A stretch of 64,000 bases of DNA from Oenanthe sinensis (Eukaryota > Streptophyta > Magnoliopsida > Apiales > Apiaceae), in assembly GCA_028671895.1 (NCBI GenBank), contig CM053810.1, positions 34,823,501 to 34,887,500 on the forward strand, read 5' to 3'. The position numbers and the translations under genes are program-made. Each line of letters starts with the position of its first letter. Position 1 is the first letter of the stretch. The notes beneath the pieces are model-generated. The model searched no databases. It was not told the DNA's origin and saw only the letters and a list, made by a program, of their open reading frames with translations. This document shows, one piece after another, positions 1 to 11,029 of this stretch.

Positions 1-1091
1 TGGGTGATATTAATGTTCAGCTTTAATGGTGCTCCCGTCTATATCTCTTTTTGTTGAGGATGAGTGAAATTCCCTTCTCCATATTGATTTAACCCATATA
101 TAAATTGTAGACTTATTGGAAAATTGAATTCCACAAAGTTTAAGTCCTTTGTTGCGCTTCAAGAGTGGTAGTGGTGTGTAGGCGCCACAAAACGGTTTGT
201 TGCGCCTTTAAATGTTTGCTGCGCCAAGTGAACTTTGTTGTGCCTTGTTATTTTGTTGCGCCTACACTCTTGTTGCAGTGTGTAGGCGCCACAAAATCCC
301 TTAGAATAATTGATGTGCCTCCAAGTAGACTTGTTGCGCCTGTAGACCCTTTGTTGCGCCTTCACACTGATTGAAGTGTGTAGGCGCCACAAACACTACA
401 CTTGAACTTGTGGCGCCACAACATGCTTTGTTGCGCCTGCACTCCCATTCCCTTGTGCAGACGCCACAAACTTCTTGACTTAGGATAATCTTGAGCTTTT
501 AACTTGTTTTTTTTATCCTAAGTAATGTTTGTTGCTCTTCACACATTGTTCCTCCTGTGTAGGAACCACCAATTGTAGTATTACTTGCCTTGTCATATTT
601 CTTGAATTCTTGATGTAACAACTACTTGAATTTCACTCTTCTGGCTTGATCAACTGATTTTCTTATGATTAATCATGTCAATTCTTTTCTTAATGTGCTG
701 ACGCTTAGTGCACTGGTCTGGTTCACAAACGACTAACACTGAATTGAATTCCCTTGATTCCTGTTATGTTTCAGCTGACTAACTTTGGACTGTTTCATTG
801 CTTCTGATCACAGAAATCCTTTGACAACTATACTTAAATCATTGCACTGTCTTTAGTCTGGAATCTACTGAACACTTTATTTGTTGCTGAGGCCTGAACA
901 TAGTAGTGAACTTCTCTCGTTGTCATTCAGTAAACTTTACATCTTGATTGCTCTGCAGTGATGTATGTATATTTTCTGTTTGCATGTCCTTCTGGATTCC
1001 TGTGCTGCATATTAGTATTATTTATCTGTCTTTGTTTCTTAGTTGAGTTATCGTTATCACTATTACATACTACGTTACATTATGCCTTACA
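1..1091 (-). repeat. 3' LTR of element A (partial, continues off the left edge)
   Basis: On the minus strand the LTR begins TGTAAGGCATAATG at 1091, directly after a purine tract. It aligns over its whole length with the LTRs of element D (47372-48694 and 57525-58815). By that comparison about 220 bases lie beyond the left edge. It holds three hairpins of the GGCGCC type at 251-296, 350-393 and 427-470. Short ORFs here are LTR noise. Confidence 0.88.
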
Positions 1092-1107
1092 ATCTCCCCC
1101 TATTTGT
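1092..1107 (-). other. polypurine tract of element A
   Basis: The minus strand reads a purine run (aaatagggggagat) immediately before the LTR TG. It corresponds to the aaataaggggagat tract in front of the 3' LTR of element D. It would prime plus-strand DNA synthesis. Confidence 0.75.
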
Positions 1108-1281
1108 TTGTTAGAGTTTGACAAGCAAATCCTGTGAGAGGATAACTCAACCGATACTTACAAGAAAAAGTAAAGTGCAGGAAGAAAGTAAATAATATTA
1201 AATACATTCTGGATTATATTTTACATTTCCAGATTTCTTGTGTACAATAGAAGATTGTTCCTCTAGCCTGAACAGATAATT

Positions 1282-4017
1282 CTATGATCTTCTTCTTCTT
1301 TGTACAGAGTCTTGCCTGTGTTTAGATCTTGTTTCAGAGTAATGCTTTCTTAACTCTTCTTCCTTTTCTTCTAACCTTGTCTTCACTAAGTCTCTAGCTT
1401 CTACTTCAAGAGTGTTGACAGGAGATGGATCTTCTAGCTTCTTCAGAATCTCAGTGAGAAACGCCGTTGAATTTATCTTGGGGATTGACTCGAAGGCCAG
1501 AGATTGTCTCTTTGAAAACACGAACACTATTATTCTTTTTGGAAAGCCTTTAACTCTGTCAGTGTCATGCATCGACTCTTCTGCCAGTTTCTCCCTTAGA
1601 ACATCTTCAATCATCCTCAAAGCCTTCTTGTCTGATTTGACAGTGGATCTCTTTACCCTTGAAAAGACTTTTCGGATTGTTTCAGAATTGTTTCTCCTTA
1701 GTCTTGATAAATCCTTCTTCTTATCTACTCCATTCTTCTTGAATAGGAAGTATTTTGTTCCATTTGGCTCTGTCTGAATACAAGGTTCAGAATCTTTTAT
1801 GGTTTTAAGTACTTCTGTGCCATCCTCTCTTCTTACAAACACTGGTTCTTGATAGTATCTGGTCGTTTCCATTAGGTATCTTCCTGATGTTTTAATCGCT
1901 CTGTTTAGTCTGAATGCATAGATCAACTCAGCAGTATATAAATCTTCTTGAGTTCTGTTCTTCTTGCTTCTGAGTCTCCCTTCTACATACCGCATGAACA
2001 TTTCATGGCTTGAATCCAGACATTCATCTGTCAACGTTAAGTTGTGAAGAGTTGTTGCTTTGTAGTACTTGACCACCGGAGGCTTCTCAAATGCTTCGAC
2101 ACCGATCTCTATTATTTTCTTCTCAATTAGATCTCTCAGTATCTCATTTATTTTGTTCCCTCCAAAGATGACTTTCCTCTTTAGCACGTATAACTCCACT
2201 ATGTTCATCTTTTCGAAGCTCTTTGTTGACAGAATCCTCGATCCCAATGATGTTGAATTGATGTACATTTTCCAACCGGATTTTAAGGCACTTACTGACA
2301 TGCTTGTTATTTCATCTGAAAGCATAGCATAGAACTCATGAACATCTTCACAATTTTCTTTCAGGGTTCTGAAAAGGTCAAGGACTTCTCTGTCTTTCTT
2401 TTGAGTTAATGTCAACTCTTTCTTTTTGAGCAGATTCCTTGCTTCATCCCAATCAGGACCAACTTTTGATTCAATGTCCTTCATTCTATTCCTTCTTTCA
2501 AGTGCGTGTTGGACTCTTTTCCATTTTCTCTTCATTAATTCTTGAGCTTGATCTATGTCTTGAGTAATAACTTCATCTATACCGACTAGAAGACAGTCAT
2601 TATCAAAAGCATCTTCTTCAGCAAACTCTTCCTCAACATCTATTCCAGCGACCTTTGTTGTTTCCTCTATTTCTTTTTCAGTTGGAATCTCCATTGGCAC
2701 ATAGGGTTCACGAATTTCTCCTTCTTCAAGTTGCCTTGCTCCAGGCCTATAAAAGAAATCTGTCTCCCCCTGATCTGTATATTCCAATATCATTTCAGCT
2801 CCAACTTCTTTTTCTTGTATTGTTCTCTCCCCCTCAGTTGGGTTATCCTCCCTGCTGATAGGAGTAATCTGAGCTGTTGAAGTTGATTGAGTAGAAATAG
2901 GGACTTTCTGAGCTAGCAGTTGTTTAACCAAATCTTTGATTTCTTTCATTTCCGTGTTCTGCCGCTCCTGCACCTCCAAGATCTTTCTTAAAGAAAAGTG
3001 AAGTTCAGTTACCTGGGCCTCCAGATTTAGAATCCTTTGGCTATGTGCAGTGTGTGCTATGTGTGGGGTGTTTATTTGGGTAGAGGGTGTCTCACTCCTT
3101 ACTGTTTCTGTGTTTTCACGACCCTCAACACTCACACTCGGGTAATCAGGGTCAAGGAACATAAGATGACTAAGGTCAAGTGTTTCACTCGATTCCATAA
3201 AAGCACTGCTATCTTCTATACCTGCATTAAAATCTCTATCCCTTCTATGGGTAGGTTGCCTCTCCGCCGGACCACTTCGGGTGGGGAGAACTCCTTTTTC
3301 AGGAACAGGGGGTTTGAGACCTAGTGTGGTCACCACTATGGATTCTGTAATGATTGGCAGAGTTGAAGAATCCATGATGCCAGCTGAAGCCATTGAAGGC
3401 CTTACCTGCTCAGAGACACCCTGAACAGGTTCTACTACCGAAGCAGCAGATGCTCTATTAAAAGAGTCCACATCCCTTCTATGGGTGTGTTGTCCCTCCA
3501 CCTGACCTGTAAAGGTGGGGAGGACCTCCGTTGAAGGAGCTGGAATTTGAATCTCCAGAGGGGTCACCACCTCAGGCAATGTAATGATTGACAAATAAGA
3601 GCCTGTGATGCCCCACGAAGCCTGTGAAGGCCTTTCCACTTGAAGTGGTGATGCTGCTGACAGAGCTACTCCTTGAATGGAGTCCTCTTCCCTTCTATGG
3701 GAGAATTGCCTTTCCACTTCACCCATTTGGGGAGGGAAAACATCCTTATTAGGATCTGGAGATGTTAAGTCCAGGGGGGTAACCACATTTGACAATGTAA
3801 TAAATGGCTCGTGAGAGTCAGTGATGCCCCCTACTATCTGTGAAGACGGATACTGAATTGGATCAACCAAAACAGTACTAGTTACAACCTCTGTTTCTAT
3901 CCTCGTACCTTTCAGGATTAAATCAATTTCAGAATTAAGGTTACGAAGATAAAGAAGGGTTTCAGAGATTGGAGAATCAGGTTCCTGGCTCACAGTTGCC
4001 CTAGGTTTAAAATTCAT
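1282..4017 (-). pseudogene. ORF3 of element A, central and C-terminal part
   Basis: An open frame of 911 codons downstream of pol, in the sense direction of the element. It belongs to a larger ORF3 that starts at 5480, since the same frame continues upstream through a stop to 4144-4950. Residues about 50-270 hold three imperfect repeats of about 70 residues, each with a core like GI-x-DS, VVTPL and an HRR-x-x-D end. A probable coiled coil follows (about 310-370, heptad-like L/I/V spacing). Then comes an acidic stretch and a charged helical C-terminal domain rich in Lys, Arg and Glu that ends in an RRRRS tail. I see no signal peptide, membrane segment or glycoprotein-like feature. A matching decayed copy lies in D (54.6-57.3 kb). 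ORFs in this position in Sireviruses are often called env-like; nothing here supports an envelope role. Function unknown. Confidence 0.75.
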
Positions 4018-4143
4018 TTTTCGTCGTTTTTGAGAGGGCAGAGCTGTGGGGGATATTTCAATAATTTCCTAATTCGGTAGGGACTCCCTATAATCTACAT
4101 CAATGGTTCTTTTTCTTGTGTTGAGAGATGAAGGGAGTGTTTG

Positions 4144-4950
4144 TTAATCTCTGGCAGTGGTTAGAATTGGTTGGTCTTGACCAAGTTCATTGCCAGCTTC
4201 TATGGCCACTGAGGGCTCTTGTGTGTGCATTGCCGTTTCAGGCTCAGTAGGAGTTAGTGTGACAAAATTCTCTGTTAGAAAAGCAGAAAAGTCAAAGTCA
4301 AGAAGAGTACCTTCATCCATTTGATCATCAGAAATATTTGGAATGTACACCTCTGTGGTCTGATCTTCTTCCACTAAGTCCTCAAGATTGTCCTCCTCTG
4401 TTGGATTTTCAGGGATATTCCTTTCTTCTTCTTCTTGAATTGGTTCTTCCTCTTGATCAGAACCAGCTTCTTCCATACTTTCATCTTTTTTTTCAGTGCC
4501 TGGTTCACTCTCAGATGCTTCTTTGCTTTCTGAATCAATTGATGTTTCAGCTTCATTCTCCTTTTGAGATGATTGTTCTTCTGAATTTGCATGAACTGAT
4601 TCATCAGTTTCAGATACATGATCTTCTTTAGAGGTTGTCTCTCTTTCTGCCTCAGATGCAGCTTCGTCTTCTTCTTCTTCATCAACCTGTCTAAGAAGAT
4701 CAAAGTAATCTCTAATAGGATCAGTCAGTGGAGCGGGAGTATACCTGTTGGGATAGTCAGTCTCATTCCTTAGTCTTAAGATTGTCTTTAACTGAAGAGA
4801 AGGTGACTCTTCCAGCTCACTGTTCTGAAAGGATTGGAGTTGATCAGCAGTCAGTACTTGGTTCAGCACCAGCTGTAGAAATCTTGGATACAGACAGAAA
4901 TTCTCCATTTTTGCCTGATTATATAGGATTTCTTTCATGATCATCTTCCA
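4144..4950 (-). pseudogene. ORF3 of element A, acidic middle part
   Basis: In the same frame as the 911-codon segment but separated from it by stop codons between 4143 and 4018, so I read it as one broken gene. It starts in a LEESPSLQLKT-like region also seen in D at 53876. It continues into a long Glu/Asp/Ser-rich low-complexity stretch (about 4370-4680), then a short hydrophobic-acidic segment and an ELG-Q-D-Q-P-I-L-like end matching D near 54450. The open frame nominally extends to 5073, but the first 40 or so residues are out of frame with the homologous D protein. The true reading passes from the 4941-5480 frame by a one- or two-base shift near 4945. Function unknown; likely a disordered linker. 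Confidence 0.65.
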
Positions 4951-5480
4951 ATATTGATTCTTAATCCAGAAGCCACTGCATATCCAATCACTTTGTTGAA
5001 ATTTGTGATTCCGTGGAAGCCCCCTGTCTTTGGTGCAAAGCAATGAGACAGGATGTTGAAAAACAGATTCCATTCCTTGGGTAAGTGATTCTTGTAAATC
5101 TTCTTTGGAAGATTGTTGTTTACTCTTGTACAGTGTAGGAACATGAAGAAATTATCCAAATCTGTTTGAGATGGTGCATCTTCAAAATCTTCAGTTGGCA
5201 AATGAAGTGCCTGATTTATGTCATTCTCTGTTATTCGCACTTTTTGCCGCTTGATTGTGTAAGAGAAAGCTGATATTCCATCTGCAGATGTGTCTTTAGA
5301 AGACCTGTACACCTGTATCAGAAGATTTCTATTTAAAGGAACGTCAGTAGTTAGTGCATAACGAACTATAGAATTTTCATTTAAGAACCTAGCCCAATTA
5401 CCTAACTCTCCTGCTACAGTCCAATTATCTGCTACGACAGATAAATAATTAGTCTTTTTAATCTCAAAATGACCTGCCAT
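4941..5480 (-). pseudogene. ORF3 of element A, N-terminal domain
   Basis: 179 codons starting ATG at 5480, about 1.3 kb downstream of pol. The fold-like core runs to the end: a VRITENDINQALHLP stretch (about residues 75-90), then NLFFNILSHCFAPKTGGF (about 130-150) and INIGR at the end. The same pattern (FF-x-x-L, CF, GF, IG, INIG) occurs in ORF3 of the unrelated element C, so this is a domain conserved across Sirevirus families. From memory it resembles the domain databases call a putative plant transposon protein domain; I could not search. D has the same domain at 53230-53830. The frame ends by a frameshift near 4945. The start is chosen because D also has an ATG at the matching place (53230). 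Confidence 0.7.
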
Positions 5481-6778
5481 TTAATTAAAAATAAAAGATA
5501 ATTTTTACAAATTAAAATTACTAATTAATGTTGAATTAAACACTAATAATGGACTAAAACCCTAAACAAAATTAAAATTACTAAGAGTGACTTGAAATTA
5601 ATAAATAATAAACTCCAAGTAACCTTAACACACTTTTAATTATACCACAATTTTTGATCGATTTTATCAGTCAAGAACCCTAGCCAATTGTGTTCGAATA
5701 TAGATAATTGATAAACTTAAAACCAAAAAAAATAAATGGGACCACTTGCTAATGATAGTCCTTTCTGTGAATTACACAAATCTGGTTTTAGAAAATAATT
5801 TGAACAGGAATTGGCTTAGATTTGGTCGATTAAAAAGTAGATCTGTGAGTTTTTCTTGCGCCTCCAAGAGTGTATATACTGTGTATGTATAATTGAGGCG
5901 TATGAAAAGCTCTTTTGAATATATAGGCGCCTGAAAACTGAGATAAATTGCTCAAGTACGTTTGTTGCGCCTCCACAGTGCTTGCACTGTGTAGGTGCCA
6001 TAAACTGACTTGGCGCAATTAACTTGAAATCCAGTTTTGTTGCGCCTTAACAGTGAATGCACTGTGTAGGCGCCACAAAAGAAATTCTAGCGCCACAACC
6101 AATAAAATCCTGTTAAGTACTTTGTTGCGCCTTTATAGTGCTAGCACTGTGTCGGCGCAACAAAGTCTATATGCGCCACTTGATTTGCCAAAAACATGCT
6201 AAGTGTTGAGATTATTTTTGTTGCGCCTATACAGTTATAGGCGCCACTAATTCTCTTTTGGCGCAACAGGGTACAAAGTACTTCGTAAATAATCAAGTGA
6301 TCCTAGATTTTGCTACAAGTAAAATAAATAATATTTATGAGTAATTTGAATAATTAATCAATAATAATAAATTACCCATAAATATTATTTCACAAAATAT
6401 TTATTAATAACAATAATAACATTATTTGTTAAAATTATTAACATAAATAAATTATGCTCCTTATTATTTTACTTTTATTTTAAATATGAGAACAAATATA
6501 AATATTCATCCTTTTTATTTAAAATAATTTCAAATAATATTTAAAATATCTAAGAGCCAAGAATTTATCAATTAAATATAAGCACTTAAATATTGTCTAA
6601 GATCAAAATTAAATAAATAACAATATAATTAACATTTATGCACAAAATATTTATCTAATTTTAAAACCTAATTACTGGAAAATAATTTGGTAGATAAATT
6701 CACAAGTCCTAAAAATATTGAAATTAATCAACTGGTGAATTTATCAGCTTTAAATTGCAGTTATTGATTACTAACTTG
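5481..6778 (-). other. pol-ORF3 spacer of element A
   Basis: A 1.3 kb non-coding stretch between the RNase H stop and the ORF3 start. The half nearest pol (6300-6778) and the half nearest ORF3 (5481-5840) are plain AT-rich sequence. The middle carries the hairpin array described separately. Short ORFs here overlap the repeats and are not supported. Confidence 0.7.
5853..6275. repeat. array of GGCGCC hairpins in the pol-ORF3 spacer
   Basis: Well-formed inverted repeats lie at 5961-6004, 6035-6080, 6121-6164 and 6217-6249, with a more degenerate unit at about 5853-5935. Each has a left arm TTTGTTGCGCC, an inner stem such as CACAGTG/CACTGTG with a four-base loop, and a right arm TAGGCGCCACAAA. 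A single T-by-C mismatch at the sixth pair recurs in several units. Unit spacing is about 75-95 bases. The same hairpin type is found in the LTRs of A and D. Confidence 0.85.
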
Positions 6779-7260
6779 TTAGTTAGAAGTATTTAACATC
6801 CCAAGTTCATAAACCAATCTAGTGAAAGTGATTTCATCCAGTGGTTTAGTGAAGATGTCTGCAATTTGCTGCTCTGTAGGTACAAAATATAACTCTACAG
6901 TACCATTGATGACATGCTCTCTAATAAAGTGATACCTGATATCAATGTGCTTGGTCCTTGAATGTTGAACAGGATTGTTTGTGATGGCTATGGCACTTGT
7001 GTTGTCGCAGAATATTGGAATTTTGTTCAGCAACAGTCCATAGTCCTGAAGTTGGTTCCTTATCCACAGTATTTGTGCACAGCAACTTCCAGCAGCAACA
7101 TATTCAGCTTCAGTTGTTGACATTGCAACTGAGTGCTGCTTCTTGCTATACCAGGACACCAATCTTCTACCAAGGAATTGACAACTCTCTGATGTACTTT
7201 TTCTATCAATCCTACACCCTGCATAATCAGAATCTGCATAGCCAATAAGGTCAAAACCTG
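6779..7260 (-). pseudogene. RNase H domain of element A pol
   Basis: C-terminal copia RNase H. The last 127 codons (7162-6779) carry the typical SWYSKKQHSVAMSTTEAEY stretch, a D in IFCDNTSAI, and the SRTKHIDIRYHFIREH block, and end in FTKPLDEI plus a short tail. The upstream part (7254-7060) sits in another frame, so a frameshift near 7150 splits the domain. The stop at 6779 ends pol; the ORF3 spacer follows. Confidence 0.85.
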
Positions 7261-7350
7261 TATCTTTAGGGTACCCTTAAGATTCAGACTTCCCTTAAGA
7301 TACTTAAAAATCCGTTTAACAGCTATAAGATGTGATTCTTTAGGGTTAGA

Positions 7351-8417
7351 CTAGAACCTAACACACAAGCATGTAGAAAACATAATATCTGGCCTACTTG
7401 CAGTTAAGTAGAGTAATGAGCCGATCATACCTCTGTAACTTGTGATGTCTACCTTTTTACCAGGTTCATCTTGATCAAGCTTAGTGGCAGTTGCCATAGG
7501 GGTTTTAGCTGATGAAGCATTTTCAAGACCATACTTCTTCAAAAGATCTTTGATGTACTTGGTCTGGAAAATGAAGATTCCATCTTTTCTTTGGCTTACT
7601 TGGAGTCCAAGGAAGTAATTCAGCTCTCCCATCATGCTCATTTCATACCTACTCTGCATTAGCTTAGCAAATCTACTACATAACTGATTGTTAGTAGAAC
7701 CAAATATAATGTCATCCACATATACTTGTACAAATATCATGTCATGTTTATGCATTTTATGAAACAGAGTCTTATCTATGACACCTCTAGTGAAACCATT
7801 TTCAAGTAGGAATATAGATAGAGTGTCATACCATGTCCGAGGTGCCTGCTTTAAGCCATAAAGTGCCTTGAAGAGAAAGTATACAAAATCTGCAAATTCT
7901 GGATCTTCAAACCCTGGGGTTGTTCCACATACACTTCTTCCTCAAGCTCTCCATTCAGGAATGCACTCTTCACATCCATTTGATATACTTTGAAATTGGA
8001 GTGTGCTGCGAATGCCAGAAACATCCTGATAGCTTCAAGTCTTGCCACTGGTGCATATGTTTCATCATAATCTATTCCTTCTTCTTGAGAATAACCTTTA
8101 GCAACCAGTCTGGCTTTGTTCCTCGTGACAATGCCATCTTCATCCAGCTTGTTTCTGAATACCCACTTTGTGCCAATTACAGACTTGTTCTTTGGCCTGG
8201 GTACTAGCTTCCAGACTTTTTGTCTATTGAATTGATTGAGTTCTTCTTGCATAGCAACGACCCAATCTGGATCTTCCAGTGCTTCTTCAACTTTCTTTGG
8301 TTCTATCTCAGAGAGAAAACCAGAGAATAAACATTCATTTTGAGAAGCACGTCTAGTTTGAACTCCAGCACCTGGATCTCCTAGAATTAACTCAAAGGGG
8401 TGATCTCTACTCCACAC
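7351..8417 (-). pseudogene. reverse transcriptase of element A pol
   Basis: Copia RT in two frames. The N-terminal piece (8417-about 7880) contains [34 protein letters not shown] and [16 protein letters not shown]. The second piece (7755-7351) contains the catalytic YVDD at 7722-7711, MMGELNYFLGLQ, and YRGMIGSLLYLTASRPDI. A frameshift lies between 7755 and 7900, in the LYGLKQAPR region, and a stop at 7351 cuts before the RNase H linker. The active-site aspartates are intact, so inactivation comes from the frame breaks. The first piece shares its frame with the integrase ORFs at 8556-9365. Confidence 0.88.
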
Positions 8418-9365
8418 CCTATGTCTAGGCAGATTTGCCCTTGAAGATTCAGCTTGATTAGAATTGAAGTGCTGGGTTCTGCTAGTTGATCCTTCAGTTG
8501 TTCCCCCTGAGCTGCTGCTTGGGTGAGAATGAGATTCTCTGCCACTACTAGTAGTTTATGTGAATCTTCCACTGTTTCCACTACTAGGGTCAGAATCATC
8601 AAAGTTATTATTCTCATTTGGATCCTGATTTTCTGTTGCAACTTCAGGTTCTATTTCACTTTCATCTGAGTTCATGTTTTTAAACTGCAGAGTTTCAGTG
8701 TCGTCTGTTCTTTGTAGACTTGGGAGCTTGAGATCATCGAAAGTTGCATTCACGCTTTCACTAACCTTTTTATGTTCAATCACATAAACCCTGTACGCCT
8801 TAGATTCCAGAGAGAAGCCAAGAAATATGACTTCATGAGCCTTGGATTCGAATTTTCCTAGATGCTCATCATCTTTCAGTACAAAGCACTTTGCTCCAAA
8901 CACATGAAAATATTTCAGTGTTGGTTTCTTGTTTGCCATTAACTCGTAAGGAGTCTTGTCATGTTCTTTGTTGATCAGGGTACGATTCTGAGTGTAGCAA
9001 GCTGTGTTGACTGCTTCAGCCTAAAAGCATAAAGGTAACTTAGCCTCATTCAGCATTGTTCTTGCTGCTTCAACCAAAGTCCTGTTCTTCCTTTCTACTA
9101 CTCCATTTTGTTGTGGGGTTCTGGGCGCTGAGAAATGTCTTGATATACCTTTTTCTACACAGAATTCATTCAGGATTGCATTTCTGAATTCTGTTCCATT
9201 GTCAGACCTTATTTTCCTGACAGGCAGACCAACTTCCAACTCAATTTTCTTTATGTGATCGATGATGGTTTGAGGGGCTTCATCCTTTGTGGCTAAAAAC
9301 AACACCCACGTGTACTTAGAGTAGTCATCAACAATTACCAGTGCATATCTCTTCCTTGACCTCAC
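8418..9365 (-). pseudogene. integrase of element A pol
   Basis: The rve-type core runs from 9365 leftward: RYALVIVDDYSKYTWVLF with the first catalytic Asp region, RSDNGTEF with the second Asp, and TPQQNGVVERKNRT with the catalytic Glu. A stop (TGG to TAG, Trp to stop) near 9021 interrupts the frame before AEAVN; the same frame resumes with the integrase C-terminal region (KYFHVFGAKCFVLKD, GFSLESKAYRVY) down to about 8556. An acidic and Ser/Gly-rich linker follows, with another stop near 8555, before RT. The same-frame spacing of 9365, 8939 and 8417 shows these pieces were one polyprotein. Confidence 0.86.
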
Positions 9366-9496
9366 ATGACGTTAACTGGTCCAAATAAATCCATATGAAT
9401 TAGCTGCAGTGGTTCAGTAATGTCTGAAGAGTCCTTGCTTCGGTGAGATGCTTTCTTTGACTTCCCTTTTTCACATGCTTCACATAACCCTTCTTG

Positions 9497-10051
9497 TCAG
9501 AATTGCATCTCGGGTAAACCTCTTACCATTTCCCTCTTAACTAAAGAGTTCATTGCCTTGAAGTTTAGGTGTGAAAGTTTCTTGTGCCATAACCAACTGT
9601 CCTCTGTTGAAGCTTTGCTGTAAAAACATTGAGCTTCGCCTTTGCTTGCAGAGAACAAGTCAGCTACAAAGAGATTCCCCTTTCTCACTCCTTGAAGAGC
9701 AAGCTTCGTATCTTTCCTGTTTTGGATTTCACATTTCTCTTTCTTAAAAGTTACTTTGAAACCCTTGTCAGTGAACTGACTGATACTTAGAAGGTTGTGT
9801 TTTAATCCATCCACAAGAGAGATATTTTCTATGATGACATTCCCAATTTCCAGATTGCCATATCCCGTTGTGAATCCCTTGCTGTCATCTCCAAAGGTCA
9901 CTATCGGGCCAGCTTTCTCAATCATATCTGTTAACAGGGCTTTATCACCAGTCATATGCCTTGAACAGCCACTGTCAAGTATCCACATGACACGCTTGTT
10001 CTTTGCTATGCCCTGCAACCACAGATTGATTACTTTTTCTTTGGCACCCAA
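9497..10051 (-). pseudogene. protease and GAG-pre-integrase of element A pol
   Basis: Aspartic protease motif WILDSGCSRHMTGDK (DSG form, usual for copia), then the VTFGDDSKG and NLLSISQ blocks, then the pre-integrase zinc module beginning WLWHKKLSHLN. The open frame stops at 9497 just before the CEAC pair of that zinc module, which is readable downstream. A frameshift between 9497 and 9365 separates it from integrase. Its first codons overlap the gag 3' end (10030-10806) in another frame; in copia elements gag and pol are normally one frame, so this is probably a lesion. Confidence 0.86.
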
Positions 10052-10806
10052 ACTTGATTGGGTCCAAGAGGCTTAGACAAGTAAACATTTTTAGCTATAG
10101 AAGTTTTCTGGTCCTTATCTTTCTCATCGACTGCGCCCTTGCCCTTTGGTTTCGCCTTGACAGGGGTGTCTTTAGACTTAGGGACATGGGTTTCCTTCCT
10201 AGATTTAGGAGGACTGGCATTCTTTGCCCTAACATGCTTTCTAGTCATGTTCACATCTGTATTCATGCAAGTACTTGAAGATGTATTCATTAAGTTTATA
10301 TATGCAGACATGATATTGAAAGCACATGGCATGCAACCTACTTTACCGCATGGTTGATGAGGAATAGACATGGCAGGCATGGCAGGCATACTAGGAGTTT
10401 CTGTTTTTACTACTTTTATCTTATCGCATGCATGCGTAAGATGACCTGTAGAATTGCAATTGTTACAAACTTTCCTAGTAGCACTTGAAGAATAAGCATT
10501 AACATTTTTCTTGTTGACACCTGTTTTACCATTCCTGTTTGTTTTCTTGTTTTCTGTTTTGTTGCCTGATTCAATTTTAACCCGTTTCTTAGGTTCTTCA
10601 ATCCTAACAGATTTCTTAGGCAACTGTTTCTTATCTTCAACATTTTTCTCTTTCTCCTCAGCAAGGAGTTCCTCTTTCATTAAAAGCTCTTCTTCATTTA
10701 AGGGATCAATGACAAACTTCTTATATAGGGGCTTAACTACATTCTTCAATACATGAGGAATGTCTTGCTTCACAGGACTTTCCTCAGCAATAGATTCTAC
10801 ATGCAT
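10030..10806 (-). pseudogene. gag C-terminal part of element A
   Basis: 258 codons, Lys/Glu-rich, with the second zinc knuckle CNNCNSTGHLTHAC (CCHC spacing 2-4-4) at about residues 112-125 and a conserved end NQVWVPKKK. Highly similar segments occur in element D at 50738-51112 and 51122-51481, where they are split by a stop. It lies out of frame with the upstream gag piece (11030-11607), so a frameshift sits in 10810-11030. Role by family: nucleocapsid/RNA binding. The initial Met is internal to the original gag, not a real start. Confidence 0.8.
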
Positions 10807-11029
10807 TTTTCCTGCCTTCTTATCATAGTCAAAACCTATTCCAGTTTTCTGACCTATGACCTGTTTATCTATAGCCTCCTTTACAAGATTCGCAGATTTC
10901 TTATAAGCTTGAAGTTTTAACTCAAGAACAGAAATTTTATTTCTGAGAGCTTCTTCTATTTCCTGGTTGCATCTATCTCTATTCTGAAAGTATTCTATTT
11001 TCTTCTACATTAACACATGCAAGCTCTAG
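10807..11029 (-). pseudogene. broken gag linker of element A
   Basis: Corresponds to the coiled-coil-like segment in D at about 50480-50730 (Glu/Lys/Leu-rich, QNRDRC-NQE-like). In A it contains a frameshift and a stop between the two zinc-knuckle pieces. Confidence 0.6.

Noticed and set aside
159..392. Small ORFs on both strands at 159-392
   Set aside because: They read through the LTR hairpin repeats; the overlapping ORFs mirror each other and have no family match.
1282..5480. ORF3 as a retroviral-type envelope protein
   Set aside because: No signal peptide, membrane segment or cysteine-rich ectodomain can be seen; composition is charged, acidic and coiled-coil.
5853..6275. Regularly spaced repeats as a CRISPR-like array
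   Set aside because: Plant retroelement context, units are palindromic hairpins with variable loops rather than identical repeats with unique spacers, and no cas genes exist.
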